In this document: positions 16,587-25,105 of the stretch, one piece after another
How positions within the stretch are numbered: position 1 is the stretch's first letter
Layout of the letters: every line of letters starts with the position of its first letter
Translations under genes and position numbers: made by a program
The notes under the pieces: generated by a model
The model's database searches: none
Told to the model about the DNA's origin: nothing
Seen by the model: only the letters and a program-made list of their open reading frames with translations
NCBI GenBank assembly: GCA_050290245.1
Contig: JBNKHH010000059.1
Coordinates: 71,605 to 135,604 of the forward strand
Direction: 5' to 3'
Source: JBNKHH01 sp050290245
Lineage (GTDB): Bacteria > Pseudomonadota > Alphaproteobacteria > Rhodobacterales > Rhodobacteraceae
Length of the DNA: 64,000 nucleotides

Positions 16587-16981
16587 CCGGTTTCTCCGAT
16601 GTCACATGCGAATTCTTAGCTGGAGACACTGATGCGTCCGCTTTCAATCACGCTGCTCACGTCCAGGTCGCCCATGATCTTCTAGGCCATTATGATTTCC
16701 TGAAAGCCGCAACCCTCTACGCCGACGGCGTCCGCGCCCTGGCAGAACGGGCAGGGGCGGCGGATAAATTCAACCTGACCATCACCTGCGCCTTCCTCAG
16801 CCTGATCGCCGAGCGGCGAGATGGCTTTGAAGACCGGGATTTTCCCACCTTCGCAAAAGCCAACCCTGACCTCATGTCAAAAGCCGCGCTCAAAGGTTTC
16901 TATACCTCGGCGCGGCTGGGTTCGGAACAGGCGCGACGCCTCTTCCTGCTGCCGGATGGACCGATCCTCAGCTCTCGCTGA
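16583..16981 (+). CDS. Small protein of an uncharacterised HxxVA-type family
   Basis: A 132-residue protein, mostly helical, with FNHAAHVQVAHDLL near residue 22, then LADGVRAL-like (YADGVRALAERAG), KFNLTITCAFLSLIAER and a C-terminal FYTSARLGSEQARRLFLLPD. This pattern (F-H-x2-H-V-x2-A, T-x-T, YYS-x-x-RL-S-x2-A-R-x-x-F) is one I have seen in short hypothetical proteins; the conserved histidines could bind metal. It overlaps the ribbon-helix-helix gene by four bases and is surely co-translated with it. Its end overlaps fabA (convergent) by 14 bases. Confidence 0.65.
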   Translation: MTGFSDVTCEFLAGDTDASAFNHAAHVQVAHDLLGHYDFLKAATLYADGVRALAERAGAADKFNLTITCAFLSLIAERRDGFEDRDFPTFAKANPDLMSKAALKGFYTSARLGSEQARRLFLLPDGPILSSR

Positions 16982-17477
16982 GCGCGACCTTCATATCCTT
17001 GACCTGGTAAATCACCTCGCCGTCCGCCTCGACGATGCCGTCCGCGACGCCCATCGTCAGACGGCGAGTCTGGATCGCCTTGGTGAAGTCGACCTTGTAA
17101 GTCAGCATTTTGCGATCGGGGCGCACCATGCCGGTCAGCTTAACCTCGCCCACACCCAAGGCATAGCCGCGCCCCTGCCAGCCGCGCCAGCCCAGGTTGA
17201 AACCGGTCAACTGCCACAGGCCATCAAGACCCAGACACCCCGGCATGATCGGGTTGCCTGGGAAATGACATTCAAAGAACCACAGGTCCGGCGTGATATC
17301 GAACTCGGCCACCACGTGGCCCTTGCCGTGTTCGCCCCGGTCGCCGGAAATATCCGTGATCCGGTCCATCATCAGCATCGGAGGGGCAGGCAATTGTGCA
17401 TTGCCGGGGCCGAACAATTCTCCACGGGCACAGGCCAGAAGCCCCTCTTTGTCAAACGATGTGGGAAAATCGGCCAT
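16968..17477 (-). CDS. fabA: 3-hydroxydecanoyl-[acyl-carrier-protein] dehydratase/isomerase
   Basis: A 169-residue hotdog-fold enzyme that dehydrates 3-hydroxydecanoyl-ACP and isomerises the product, the branch point of anaerobic unsaturated fatty acid synthesis. The active-site His71 is in ECHFPGNPIMPG and Asp85 in LGLDGLWQ, matching E. coli His70 and Asp84. The start at 17477 (MADFPTSFDKEGLL) fits the family length; a longer frame to 17549 is rejected. It is divergent from irr. In relatives fabB follows at once; here a small gene block intervenes. Confidence 0.95.
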   Translation of the reverse strand: MADFPTSFDKEGLLACARGELFGPGNAQLPAPPMLMMDRITDISGDRGEHGKGHVVAEFDITPDLWFFECHFPGNPIMPGCLGLDGLWQLTGFNLGWRGWQGRGYALGVGEVKLTGMVRPDRKMLTYKVDFTKAIQTRRLTMGVADGIVEADGEVIYQVKDMKVALSES

Positions 17478-17647
17478 GGCGCGTACTGCTCCGGAATTGT
17501 TTCTGTGTTGCTGCAAAGCCCCATAGCAGGGCGGTGGAATATGGCGCAAGGGGCGACAATACCCACACAGCCCGCGAAATCCTGAACTGAAACCGATTGA
17601 AACTCGGCGATTTCCCTTTTTATACTGGGGACAGCAGAGGATGGCAG

Positions 17648-18067
17648 ATGATCAGCAAGACACGCCAGGAACGGTGCACTGAATGGCTGGGGCAGGTCGG
17701 GCTACGTCCGACACGCCAAAGGGTGGCGCTTGCCGACCTCCTCGTGGGGGATGGACAGCACCGTCACGTGACGGCCGAAAGTCTGCACGCCGCCGCTCAG
17801 ATGGGGGATGACCCGGTTTCGCTGGCGACGGTCTACAACACGCTGCGCGCCTTTTGCGATGCGGGCCTCGTGCAGGAAATCACCGTGGACGGTTCGAAAA
17901 GTTATTTCGACACGCGCACCGACGATCACCCGCACTTTTATTGGGAAGACGACGCGCGCTTGACCGACGCACCTGCCGACCAGCTCGAAATCGCCCGCCT
18001 GCCGACCGCTCCCGAGGGTGCCGAGATCTCAAAGGTCGACGTGGTGATCCGCCTGCGCAAGCGCTAG
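17648..18067 (+). CDS. irr: Fur-family iron response regulator
   Basis: A 139-residue Fur-superfamily protein. The winged helix covers residues about 10-75 (GLRPTRQRVALADLL ... VSLATVYNTLRAFCDAGLV), and the metal/heme region reads DDHPHFYWEDD. Irr controls heme and iron genes in alphaproteobacteria by sensing heme; location divergent from fabA is typical of this group and supports Irr over Fur or Zur. AGAGGAT precedes the start at 17648. Autoregulation cannot be judged from the 170 bp between it and fabA. Confidence 0.9.
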   Translation: MISKTRQERCTEWLGQVGLRPTRQRVALADLLVGDGQHRHVTAESLHAAAQMGDDPVSLATVYNTLRAFCDAGLVQEITVDGSKSYFDTRTDDHPHFYWEDDARLTDAPADQLEIARLPTAPEGAEISKVDVVIRLRKR

Positions 18068-18149
18068 ACCTGAGGCACGTCCCGTAGATCTGTTTCCTTG
18101 CGCCGACGCGCGGCTGCGCCAAGAGCCTGACCGTCATGCCGCCCGCCCG

Positions 18150-19328
18150 TCAGGCGCCGTTTCGGACCCTTGCCGCGATCTCGCGGCCTGCGGCCACGCC
18201 GGACGACCAGGCCCACTGGAAGTTGTATCCCCCGAGCCAGCCGGTCACATCGACCGCCTCTCCGATGAAGAACAATCCCGGTACTGCCGTGACCTCCATC
18301 GTCTTGGACGACAGCGCGCCGGTGTCAATCCCGCCGGCCGTGACCTCCGCCTTGGCATAGCCCTCGGTCCCGGTCGGATGAAATTCAAGCCCTGTCAATC
18401 GGTCAGCCACCTGGTCCAACACCTTGTCCGGTATGTTTGCCAGCTGCTCCGAAATCCCCAGCACCTCGTCCAGCACATCCGCGAGCCGCTTCGGCAGACT
18501 ATCCGACAGGGCCGCCTTGAGATGGGCGCGCGGCATCTCGCGCTTGGCGCGCTTCAGGGCACCTCGCGCGTCCGGCCAGATGTCCAGCACCAACGCGTCC
18601 CCGCGCGACCAATAAGATGACACCTGAAGGATTGCGGGTCCTGACAGCCCCCGGTGCGTGAACAAGGTCGCCTCTTCAAAGGATACCGCGCCAACGCGGG
18701 CGACCGAGGGCACCGACACGCCAGAGATCGCCTTGAACGCCGCGTCCCCGTCGCCCAGCGTGAATGGCACGAGGGCGGGGCGGGGCGTCACAACCGCGAC
18801 GCCAAATTGTTTCGCGATATCATAGGCAATGCCAGTTGCGCCCATCTTTGGGATCGATGGCCCACCCGTGGCAATCACAAGTTGGTTTGCCTTGGTCCCA
18901 GCGACGTGGAACTGCCCATCCCGGTGTTCGATTTTGCCGATCTCCGTCGACAGTCGCAACTCGACGCCGCCCTTTGTGCATTCCTCCAGCAGCATCGCTA
19001 CCACTTGCCGCGCAGAACCGTCGCAAAACAGTTGGCCCAGCGTCTTTTCATGCCAGGCGATCCTGTGGCGCTGGATCAGGTCCAGGAAATCCCACTGGGT
19101 ATACCGGCTGAGAGCAGATTTCGCGAAATGTGGGTTCTCCGACAGAAAGCGTGCTGCGTCTGTGCCGGTGTTGGTGAAATTGCACCGGCCCCCGCCGGAA
19201 ATCAGAATCTTCTTGCCCGCTTTTTCTGCATGGTCCAGCACGAGGACCCGCGCCCCGGCTTGTCCTGCCGTGGCCGCGGCCATCAGGCCTGCGCCGCCCG
19301 CGCCCAGTATGATCGCGTCGAATATCAT
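18150..19328 (-). CDS. BaiN/RdsA-family FAD-dependent oxidoreductase
   Basis: A 392-residue flavoprotein of the HI0933/YhiN type. The FAD-binding Rossmann motif GAGGAGLMAA is at the N-terminus, followed by KKILISGGGRCNFTN, the family signature, and a C-terminal GLFFIGEAVDVTGWLGGYNFQWAWSSG, the second FAD-contact motif. Members include bile-acid reductase-like enzymes and others of unknown substrate. It stands alone, convergent with irr and about 95 bp after the SRAP gene on the same strand. Confidence 0.88.
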   Translation of the reverse strand: MIFDAIILGAGGAGLMAAATAGQAGARVLVLDHAEKAGKKILISGGGRCNFTNTGTDAARFLSENPHFAKSALSRYTQWDFLDLIQRHRIAWHEKTLGQLFCDGSARQVVAMLLEECTKGGVELRLSTEIGKIEHRDGQFHVAGTKANQLVIATGGPSIPKMGATGIAYDIAKQFGVAVVTPRPALVPFTLGDGDAAFKAISGVSVPSVARVGAVSFEEATLFTHRGLSGPAILQVSSYWSRGDALVLDIWPDARGALKRAKREMPRAHLKAALSDSLPKRLADVLDEVLGISEQLANIPDKVLDQVADRLTGLEFHPTGTEGYAKAEVTAGGIDTGALSSKTMEVTAVPGLFFIGEAVDVTGWLGGYNFQWAWSSGVAAGREIAARVRNGA

Positions 19329-19423
19329 CGGCTCGTTATCGGGCAGGTCGCGCGGGGGTGCAAACGCTCAGTCCGGCGCGGATTGGCCCGGGGTTGCGCA
19401 CCTGCCAAAACGCGTTCACTCTT

Positions 19424-20086
19424 TCAAGCCATTGGCTGGATCAGTTCCGGCCCTGACGCACGGTTCGAGTTTACTTTCGGGTCCACGCGGTAGAATTCAA
19501 GCGCCTCGTCCGGCGGGGCGGCCATCAACGCCGCGGCGCCTTTTCCTTGCTCTCCCAACCACTTGGGCCAGTCTTGTTGGCCAAGAACGACCGGCATACG
19601 GTGGTGCACCTGGGCCATGGTTTTGTTCGCTTTCGTGGTGACGATAGCGCAGGTGGCCATGGGCTCGTCACCCTTGTCCCAGACCTGCCAAACTCCCGCA
19701 AAGGCTAGGATATGTCCCTCTGCCGGGTGGATGTACCAAGGCAAACGCTTTCCCTCCGCGTCCTTGGTCCATTCATAGAACCCGCTCGCCGGTATCAGGC
19801 ACCTTCTCTCCCTGCAAGCCATTCGAAACGCGGGCTTTTCCGCAATGGTTTCGGCGCGTGCATTGATCAAGAGCGGTCCGTCGGTCGGGGATTTGTACCA
19901 ATGCGGAATGAACCCCCACCTCATCGGCCTCAACCTGCGGTGCCCGTCGTCGCTGGTCACCGTATGCACCTGATTGGTCGGGCAAACGTTATAGTTCGGT
20001 ACGTCGGGCAAATCGTTCGCGGGCACGGCATCGAACAGTTGGGCCATGGCATCGTCGGGCAGGGTGATCGAGAAGCGTCCGCACAT
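19424..20086 (-). CDS. SRAP-domain (HMCES/YedK-type) abasic-site protein
   Basis: A 220-residue SRAP protein. It begins MCGRF, giving the catalytic Cys2 that cross-links to abasic sites in single-stranded DNA after methionine removal. Also visible are INARAET (Asn and Arg that bind the sugar), GFYEW (Glu) and VHHRMPV (His). The start must be 20086, because Cys2 has to be N-terminal; the open frame to 20170 is only upstream extension. The terminator of the ribosomal operon lies in its promoter region. Function: protection of abasic sites during replication. Confidence 0.92.
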   Translation of the reverse strand: MCGRFSITLPDDAMAQLFDAVPANDLPDVPNYNVCPTNQVHTVTSDDGHRRLRPMRWGFIPHWYKSPTDGPLLINARAETIAEKPAFRMACRERRCLIPASGFYEWTKDAEGKRLPWYIHPAEGHILAFAGVWQVWDKGDEPMATCAIVTTKANKTMAQVHHRMPVVLGQQDWPKWLGEQGKGAAALMAAPPDEALEFYRVDPKVNSNRASGPELIQPMA

Positions 20087-20134
20087 GCACTCCAGCTTAA
20101 GGAACAGAAACCCGGCGAACAATTCTTTCAAACG

Positions 20135-20160
20135 AAAAAGGGCCGCCCATGGGGCAGCCC
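20135..20160 (-). terminator. Intrinsic terminator of rpsF-rpsR-rplI
   Basis: On the reverse strand GGGCTGCCC, a CAT loop and GGGCGGCCC form a 9-bp stem (one G-T pair) followed by TTTTT, starting 23 bases after the rplI stop. Confidence 0.85.
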
Positions 20161-20182
20161 TCAAACTCATATGATCCGAAGA

Positions 20183-20821
20183 TCAGGCGTTTTCGTCGTC
20201 AGCCTCGTCGGATGGCTCGGCATCTTCGGCCGGAGCCTCCGATGTGACATCCAACTCGTCCAGTTCAGCGGCGCCGATCTCGTCAAACAGTTCGGCGATC
20301 TCAAGCTCGGCCTGGGCCTCTTCCTCGGCGGCTTGCTCGGCGATATTGATGCCTTGCGCCTGTAGTTCCGCTTCTTCGTTCGAACGGGCGACGTTCATCT
20401 CGATCTCGGCGTCGACTTCGGGGTGAAGCGTGACCACCAGCTTGTGAATGCCAAGTTCCTTGATAGGAGCCGTCAGCGAAACCTGCTTGCGATCGACCGA
20501 GAACCCGGCCTCGGTTGCAGCGTCAGCCGCGTCGCGCGGCGTTACCGAACCGTAAAGCGACCCGGCGTCCGAAGCCTGGCGAATCACGATGAATTGCTGT
20601 CCGTTCAGCTTTTCGGCAAGAGCCTCGGCCTCTTTCTTGGTCTCGAGGTTGCGGGCCTCAAGCTGTGCCTTGTCAGCTTCGAAGGCGGCGATGTTGGCGT
20701 CCGACGCCCACAGAGCTTTCTTCTGCGGCAAAAGATAATTGCGCGCATAGCCGTCCTTGACAGAGACAACGTCTCCCATTTGGCCCAGCTTGGCGACGCG
20801 TTCGAGAAGGATAACCTGCAT
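20183..20821 (-). CDS. rplI: Ribosomal protein L9 with acidic C-terminal extension
   Basis: A 212-residue L9. The N-terminal domain (MQVILLERVAKLGQMGDVV, then GYARNYLLPQKKA) and the C-terminal RNA-binding domain (GSLYGSVTPRDAADA, LGIHKLVVTLHPEVDAEI) are complete by about residue 150. A further 60 residues are strongly acidic and Ala/Glu-rich (ending SDEADDENA). E. coli L9 has about 149 residues, so the tail is an addition; similar tails occur in related alphaproteobacteria. It is the last gene of the rpsF-rpsR-rplI operon, 11 bases after rpsR. Confidence 0.95.
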   Translation of the reverse strand: MQVILLERVAKLGQMGDVVSVKDGYARNYLLPQKKALWASDANIAAFEADKAQLEARNLETKKEAEALAEKLNGQQFIVIRQASDAGSLYGSVTPRDAADAATEAGFSVDRKQVSLTAPIKELGIHKLVVTLHPEVDAEIEMNVARSNEEAELQAQGINIAEQAAEEEAQAELEIAELFDEIGAAELDELDVTSEAPAEDAEPSDEADDENA

Positions 20822-20832
20822 GTCAGTTCTCC

Positions 20833-21060
20833 TTATTTCACGGCGTAGGGCAGAAGGGCGAGGAAGCGGGCGCGCTTGATAGCGCGGGCCAGCTCACGCT
20901 GCTTCTTTGCCGATACGGCGGTGATACGGCTGGGAACGATCTTGCCGCGTTCGCTGATGTAGCGCTGAAGCAGTCTCGTGTCCTTGTAGTCGATTTTGGG
21001 TGCATTGTCGCCCGAGAAGGGGCAAACCTTGCGACGGCGGAAAAACGGTTTTGCTGCCAT
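20833..21060 (-). CDS. rpsR: Ribosomal protein S18
   Basis: A 75-residue S18 of normal length. KIDYKDTRLLQRYISERGKI and SRITAVSAKKQRELARAIKRARFL are the conserved core that packs against S6 on the 30S platform. It lies between rpsF (13 bases upstream) and rplI in the standard order. GGAGGG precedes the start. Confidence 0.97.
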   Translation of the reverse strand: MAAKPFFRRRKVCPFSGDNAPKIDYKDTRLLQRYISERGKIVPSRITAVSAKKQRELARAIKRARFLALLPYAVK

Positions 21061-21073
21061 GGGTTAGCCCTCC

Positions 21074-21427
21074 TTAACGGCGCTCGCGGCGACCTTCGCG
21101 GTCGTCACGTTTCTGCATCTGGACCGAGGGGCCCTCTTCGTGGGCGTCGACCTTGATGGTCAGTACGCGCATCACGTCGTCATGCAGGCGCATCAGGCGC
21201 TCCATCTCCTGAACGGCCGCGGCGGGTGCGTCGGACTTCAGGAAGGCATAGTGGCCCTTGCGGTTCTTGTTGATCTTGTAGGCCATCGTCTTGACGCCCC
21301 AGTACTCGCTGTCGACGACCTTGCCGCCATTGTCCGCGAGGACCGTTCCGAAATGCTCGACGAGGCTTTCAGCTTGCGTGTTGGACAAGTCCTGACGCGC
21401 AATCATCACATGCTCATAAAGCGGCAT
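21074..21427 (-). CDS. rpsF: Ribosomal protein S6
   Basis: A 117-residue S6: MPLYEHVMIARQDLS, YWGVKTMAYKINKNRKGHY and DDVMRVLTIKVD are the family's strands. A basic tail (QKRDDREGRRERR) follows, as in many alphaproteobacteria. The start at 21427 fits the family and is preceded by GGAGAG; an upstream frame to 21550 is rejected. It is the first gene of the operon, so the promoter lies in 21430-21620, shared with the divergent membrane protein. Confidence 0.96.
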   Translation of the reverse strand: MPLYEHVMIARQDLSNTQAESLVEHFGTVLADNGGKVVDSEYWGVKTMAYKINKNRKGHYAFLKSDAPAAAVQEMERLMRLHDDVMRVLTIKVDAHEEGPSVQMQKRDDREGRRERR

Positions 21428-21624
21428 GTTCTCTCCAGTTCTGTCAGGGCGCACTTCAAAGGACGGACTGTTCCGCCGCTCCCGTCCACGAGAGGTTGCG
21501 CCGATCAAACGATCTGCGGCGGACCGTGGGCTTATACACGCAACCCCCACTATTTCAACCCCGTCTCATTCTTGCCGTTTTTGGGTTTTATTGAGGCTTC
21601 GACCGGCACAACAACACTGGTGCT

Positions 21625-22221
21625 ATGAACGCGATTGGAACCATAGACGCCGAGATTGGCGAAACCCCGATGCTCGAACAGATCGAGATGCCCTGGGGTT
21701 TTCGTTTGCGTCCTGCCGACATGCAGGAAAAAGCCTCGGATCTTATCATCGAGTGGTCGCTGACTCTCGTCGGAATCGCCTTCCTTTTGGGAGCTTTCGC
21801 GCAATGGCTACTGCCGGGGTCAATATACACCGGCGATGCCTTGATGTTGAAATTGGTGCTCACCTGTGTCCTGGGAATGCTTGGGGGGCTTGCCCTGTCG
21901 GTTTCGGCGCGCGGCTTCCGTCCGGAGGTTCAGATTGACCGAGCCCGCCACGAAATCCGCTTCGTCTCGCGCAATCCGCGTGGGCGCGGTCAGATCCTGG
22001 CGACAGTCGATCTTGACCAAATCATCGGCGTTGGCATCACCAAGTCCATGAGCGGTGGTGATTGTCACTGTCTCATCTACCTGATTGACGGAAAAAAGCC
22101 GCTGCGGTTGGCCACGGGAACCGAGGCGGAAATTCGCGCGATCCGTGCCAAAATGGACTGTTACGTGACGCCACCGGCCGAGCGCCTGGCGGCCAAAATG
22201 GCAGCAGCATCCGCCGCCTGA
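21625..22221 (+). CDS. Membrane protein of unknown function
   Basis: A 198-residue protein with two hydrophobic helices (about residues 45-65 and 74-92) and a C-terminal region of strands (VQIDRARHEIRFVSRN, CHCLIYLIDGKKPLRLATG) that resembles a small PH-like domain. I do not recognise the family. Upstream in-frame choices are limited; the ATG at 21625 has no strong ribosome site. It is divergent from rpsF and not clearly linked to the downstream universal stress gene (200 bp gap). Confidence 0.65.
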   Translation: MNAIGTIDAEIGETPMLEQIEMPWGFRLRPADMQEKASDLIIEWSLTLVGIAFLLGAFAQWLLPGSIYTGDALMLKLVLTCVLGMLGGLALSVSARGFRPEVQIDRARHEIRFVSRNPRGRGQILATVDLDQIIGVGITKSMSGGDCHCLIYLIDGKKPLRLATGTEAEIRAIRAKMDCYVTPPAERLAAKMAAASAA

Positions 22222-22421
22222 GCGGCGACCGCCTTCGTCACATCGTGTCGTTTCTCGACTCGGAACCGCCGCATGGGCGCGACCTTAGCCGTGCACCCAA
22301 CCTAGACTTCTGCTATTGAGAAGACCAAGGTGTGCGGGTGAAGCCTTAATAAAAATAGGAATTTACGGCTAAGTCAGCATCTCCGTACGCCATTATGAAA
22401 AGCTGGCAACAGGAGGGATAG

Positions 22422-22838
22422 ATGTTCACACGTATCATGGTGCCGGTAGATCTTGCGCATGTGCCGGCGCTGAGAAAGGCGTTGAACGCTGCTGCTGGAT
22501 TGGCCAAACAGCACAGCGTACCAGTGACCTATGTCGGTGTCACAACGGGGGCACCCAGTGCCCTTGGACACAACCCGGCAGAGTTCGACGCAAAGTTGTC
22601 GGCGTTCGGCGCCGAACAGGCCCAATCACATGGCATCGACGCGGACACCAGGACGATCATCAGCCACGATCCCACAACCGACGTTGACGACGCTTTGTTG
22701 CACGCAGTGAAGGATTGCGGAGCCGACCTGGTGGTTATGGCGTCCCACGTTCCGGGACTTGCCGATTACATCTGGCCTTCGAACGGCGGAAAAATCGCCG
22801 CCCACTCCGAGGCCTCGGTGTTCGTTGTGCGTGACTGA
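22422..22838 (+). CDS. Universal stress protein (UspA family)
   Basis: A 138-residue single-domain Usp. MFTRIMVPVDLAHV is the first strand and loop, and ADLVVMASHVPGLADYIWPSNGGKIAAHSEASVFVVRD is the C-terminal half. The usual GxxG-x9-GS ATP loop is only partly kept (SNGGKIAAHS). It sits 30 bases before the BCCT transporter on the same strand, a pairing that suggests the Usp modulates or is coregulated with the transporter. AGGAGGG precedes the start. Confidence 0.85.
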   Translation: MFTRIMVPVDLAHVPALRKALNAAAGLAKQHSVPVTYVGVTTGAPSALGHNPAEFDAKLSAFGAEQAQSHGIDADTRTIISHDPTTDVDDALLHAVKDCGADLVVMASHVPGLADYIWPSNGGKIAAHSEASVFVVRD

Positions 22839-22868
22839 AAATGCTCAATAAAAATAGGGAGGCCACAA

Positions 22869-24503
22869 ATGGCCGATGAAACAACCAACCAGGGGATCCC
22901 CGAGCCGGAAGGCGCGGTAGAGATCATCGACACCGACTATGAGATCGGGCAAAGCAACGTCGAGGGCAGCCTTGGCCCCTTCGGTTTCGATATTCACAAC
23001 CCGGTATTCCTGATTTCCGGCCTCGCGATCGTGGCCTTTGTTTTCTATGCGCTGGCTCTGCCGGAACAGTCTGCATCCTTCTTCGGCTGGCTGAGGCCGG
23101 CGACCACGTCGACGTTTGACTGGTTCTTCCTGGGGGCGGCGGACATCTTTGTTCTGTTCTGCCTTGTGCTGATTGTCAGCCCATGGGGAAGCGTGCGGAT
23201 CGGCGGGAGGGAGGCGACACCGGACTATACCTATATCGGATGGTTCGCGATGCTCTTCGCTGCTGGTATGGGCATCGGTCTGATGTTCTATGGAGTGTCC
23301 GAGCCGCTTAGCCACTTCTCGACGTCTCTGGGCGGAACTTCGACCGAAAATGGGGTCAGAACCGACTGGGCACCTCTTGGTGCTGCTGCGGGGGACACTG
23401 CCGAAGCGATGCGTCTTGGCATGGCCGCCACGATCTTCCACTGGGGTCTTCACCCCTGGGCGATCTATGCCATCGTCGCTCTGGCACTCGCGCTGTTTAC
23501 CTACAACAAGGGATTGCCTCTTACGATCCGTTCCGCGTTCTACCCGATCTTTGGTGAGCGTGTTTGGGGGTGGACAGGTCACATCATCGATACGCTTGCG
23601 GTGTTTGCCACGCTATTCGGTTTGGCGACCTCACTTGGCTTTGGTGCGACACAGGCCAATGCAGGACTTAACGAACTCTTCGGCATTCCGGTCGGACCTA
23701 CGACGGAAGTCATCCTGATCTCGATCATCACATCGATTGCCCTGATTTCGGTTCTGCGCGGCCTTGATGGCGGCGTTAAGGTCTTGTCCGAGATCAACAT
23801 GGGGCTTGCGGCACTTCTTTGCCTGTTCGTTCTGTTGGTTGGCCCGACAGTCGCTATCCTGACCGGCTTTGGCAGCAGCCTGCTGGCGTACATCGAGTAT
23901 CTTCCCGCCTTGTCCAATCCGATCGGACGGGAGGACGTGAACTTCAGCCAGGGCTGGACTTCGTTTTACTGGGCGTGGTGGATCAGCTGGTCACCGTTCG
24001 TCGGCATGTTTATCGCCCGTGTCAGCCGTGGCCGTTCGGTGCGCGAGTTTGTGATCTGTGTTCTTCTGATCCCCAGCCTTGTCTGCGTCTTCTGGATGAG
24101 TGTTTTCGGAGGGACCGCAATCAATCAGGTCGTCGCGGACTCCTACACCGGCGCTCAGGATGCCGGTCTGGCGTTGCAGCTGTTCAAGATGCTTGATCCG
24201 TTGCCTCTGTCCAGCATTACGTCGCTCCTCGGTATCATCCTGGTGGTGGTGTTCTTTGTCACGTCATCGGACTCCGGCTCGTTGGTCATCGACACGATCA
24301 CGGCGGGGGGCAAGATTGATGCGCCGGTGCCACAGCGCGTTTTCTGGTGCATCTTCGAGGGCGCCGTTGCGATCGTTCTCTTGCTGGGCGGCGGACTGGC
24401 CGCGCTCCAGGCGATGGTGATTTCCACCGGCCTTCCGTTCACCATCGTTCTCTTGCTGATGTGTTGGGCAATCGTGAAAGGCCTCATGGCCGAACCACGC
24501 TGA
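22869..24503 (+). CDS. BCCT-family betaine/carnitine/choline transporter
   Basis: A 544-residue transporter with about twelve membrane helices. The family signature is seen in FYWAWWISWSPFVGMFIARV followed by SRGRSVREF. The glycine-rich AAGMGIGLMFYGVSEPL matches the unwound helix 1 region. FFVTSSDSGSLVID is also conserved. The N-terminus is acidic and the C-terminal tail is short, so osmosensing by a long tail is unlikely. It would take up a quaternary ammonium or related solute with Na or H. GGGAGG precedes the start. An intrinsic terminator follows. Confidence 0.92.
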   Translation: MADETTNQGIPEPEGAVEIIDTDYEIGQSNVEGSLGPFGFDIHNPVFLISGLAIVAFVFYALALPEQSASFFGWLRPATTSTFDWFFLGAADIFVLFCLVLIVSPWGSVRIGGREATPDYTYIGWFAMLFAAGMGIGLMFYGVSEPLSHFSTSLGGTSTENGVRTDWAPLGAAAGDTAEAMRLGMAATIFHWGLHPWAIYAIVALALALFTYNKGLPLTIRSAFYPIFGERVWGWTGHIIDTLAVFATLFGLATSLGFGATQANAGLNELFGIPVGPTTEVILISIITSIALISVLRGLDGGVKVLSEINMGLAALLCLFVLLVGPTVAILTGFGSSLLAYIEYLPALSNPIGREDVNFSQGWTSFYWAWWISWSPFVGMFIARVSRGRSVREFVICVLLIPSLVCVFWMSVFGGTAINQVVADSYTGAQDAGLALQLFKMLDPLPLSSITSLLGIILVVVFFVTSSDSGSLVIDTITAGGKIDAPVPQRVFWCIFEGAVAIVLLLGGGLAALQAMVISTGLPFTIVLLLMCWAIVKGLMAEPR

Positions 24504-24523
24504 CGCAAAGACGATATGCTTTG

Positions 24524-24556
24524 AATGGCGCGCCTTTCCGGCGCGCCATTTTTTTT
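24524..24556 (+). terminator. Intrinsic terminator after the BCCT gene
   Basis: AATGGCGCGCC, a TTTCC loop and GGCGCGCCATT form a perfect 11-bp stem followed by a run of T. Confidence 0.92.
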
Positions 24557-25105
24557 GCCGTCGCATTGTGTGGGTGCCGACGCGCGCACGTGGCGACTAT
24601 GCGAGCCAAGCCGAAAATCGCCACATGGAACCAGCAGATCCGAACTGTTATGGCGATTCATGGGAAATACATGGGAAGACATGGATTCTCCGGAAAGATT
24701 CGGGTTCTTGCTCCGGCTAATCAGCGTAACCAGCAAAAAATCGCGTTCCGAATGGGAAATAGTGGGATTTTTCTGGGCGCTCAATTCAGTACCATATATT
24801 GTATAAATAGATCGATAAGACTAGATATAGAGCCTATATATGGACTCTAAAGTCAAACGCTGGCCGCCATTCCATTGATTGTTGCACAAGATTTTTGTTG
24901 CCTCCCATGAATTCCCATGGCACTCATTGTTCACCGGATGAGACGGGACAGCACGAGGGGCAGCAAACGACCCCAGGCAGAACCAAAAAAAGCAGGTTTC
25001 ATACAGGCACCCGCTTTCATCTGACGACGAGATCCGGCGCGCGGGCGAGCAGACATCCCCCCAGGTGGCGCGCGCAGCTGGACTAACCCGGAAACGGGAC
25101 GAGGG
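24557..25105. other. Long upstream region of the dcw cluster
   Basis: About 550 bp without a convincing gene. The left part is GC-poor for this genome, with an AT-rich core at 24780-24850. It contains three groups of TGGG-type boxes spaced 10-11 bp, described separately. The right part (about 24930 onward) is GC-rich and could fold; it ends in a strong terminator hairpin. I could not fix a promoter with confidence. Confidence 0.6.
24661..24917. promoter_or_regulatory. Candidate MraZ-binding box clusters
   Basis: TGGG occurs at 24661 and 24672, with TGGA at 24682 (steps of 11 and 10). A second set is at 24753, 24763 and 24774 (steps of 10 and 11). On the reverse strand TGGGA boxes occupy 24903-24907 and 24913-24917 (step of 10). 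E. coli MraZ binds TGGG-type boxes repeated every 10 bp upstream of its own gene. The match in spacing and the location upstream of mraZ support the same use here. Confidence 0.55.

Noticed and set aside
24557..25105. Small open frames upstream of mraZ
   Set aside because: They lack ribosome sites and run through the box clusters and hairpin; the region is better read as regulatory.
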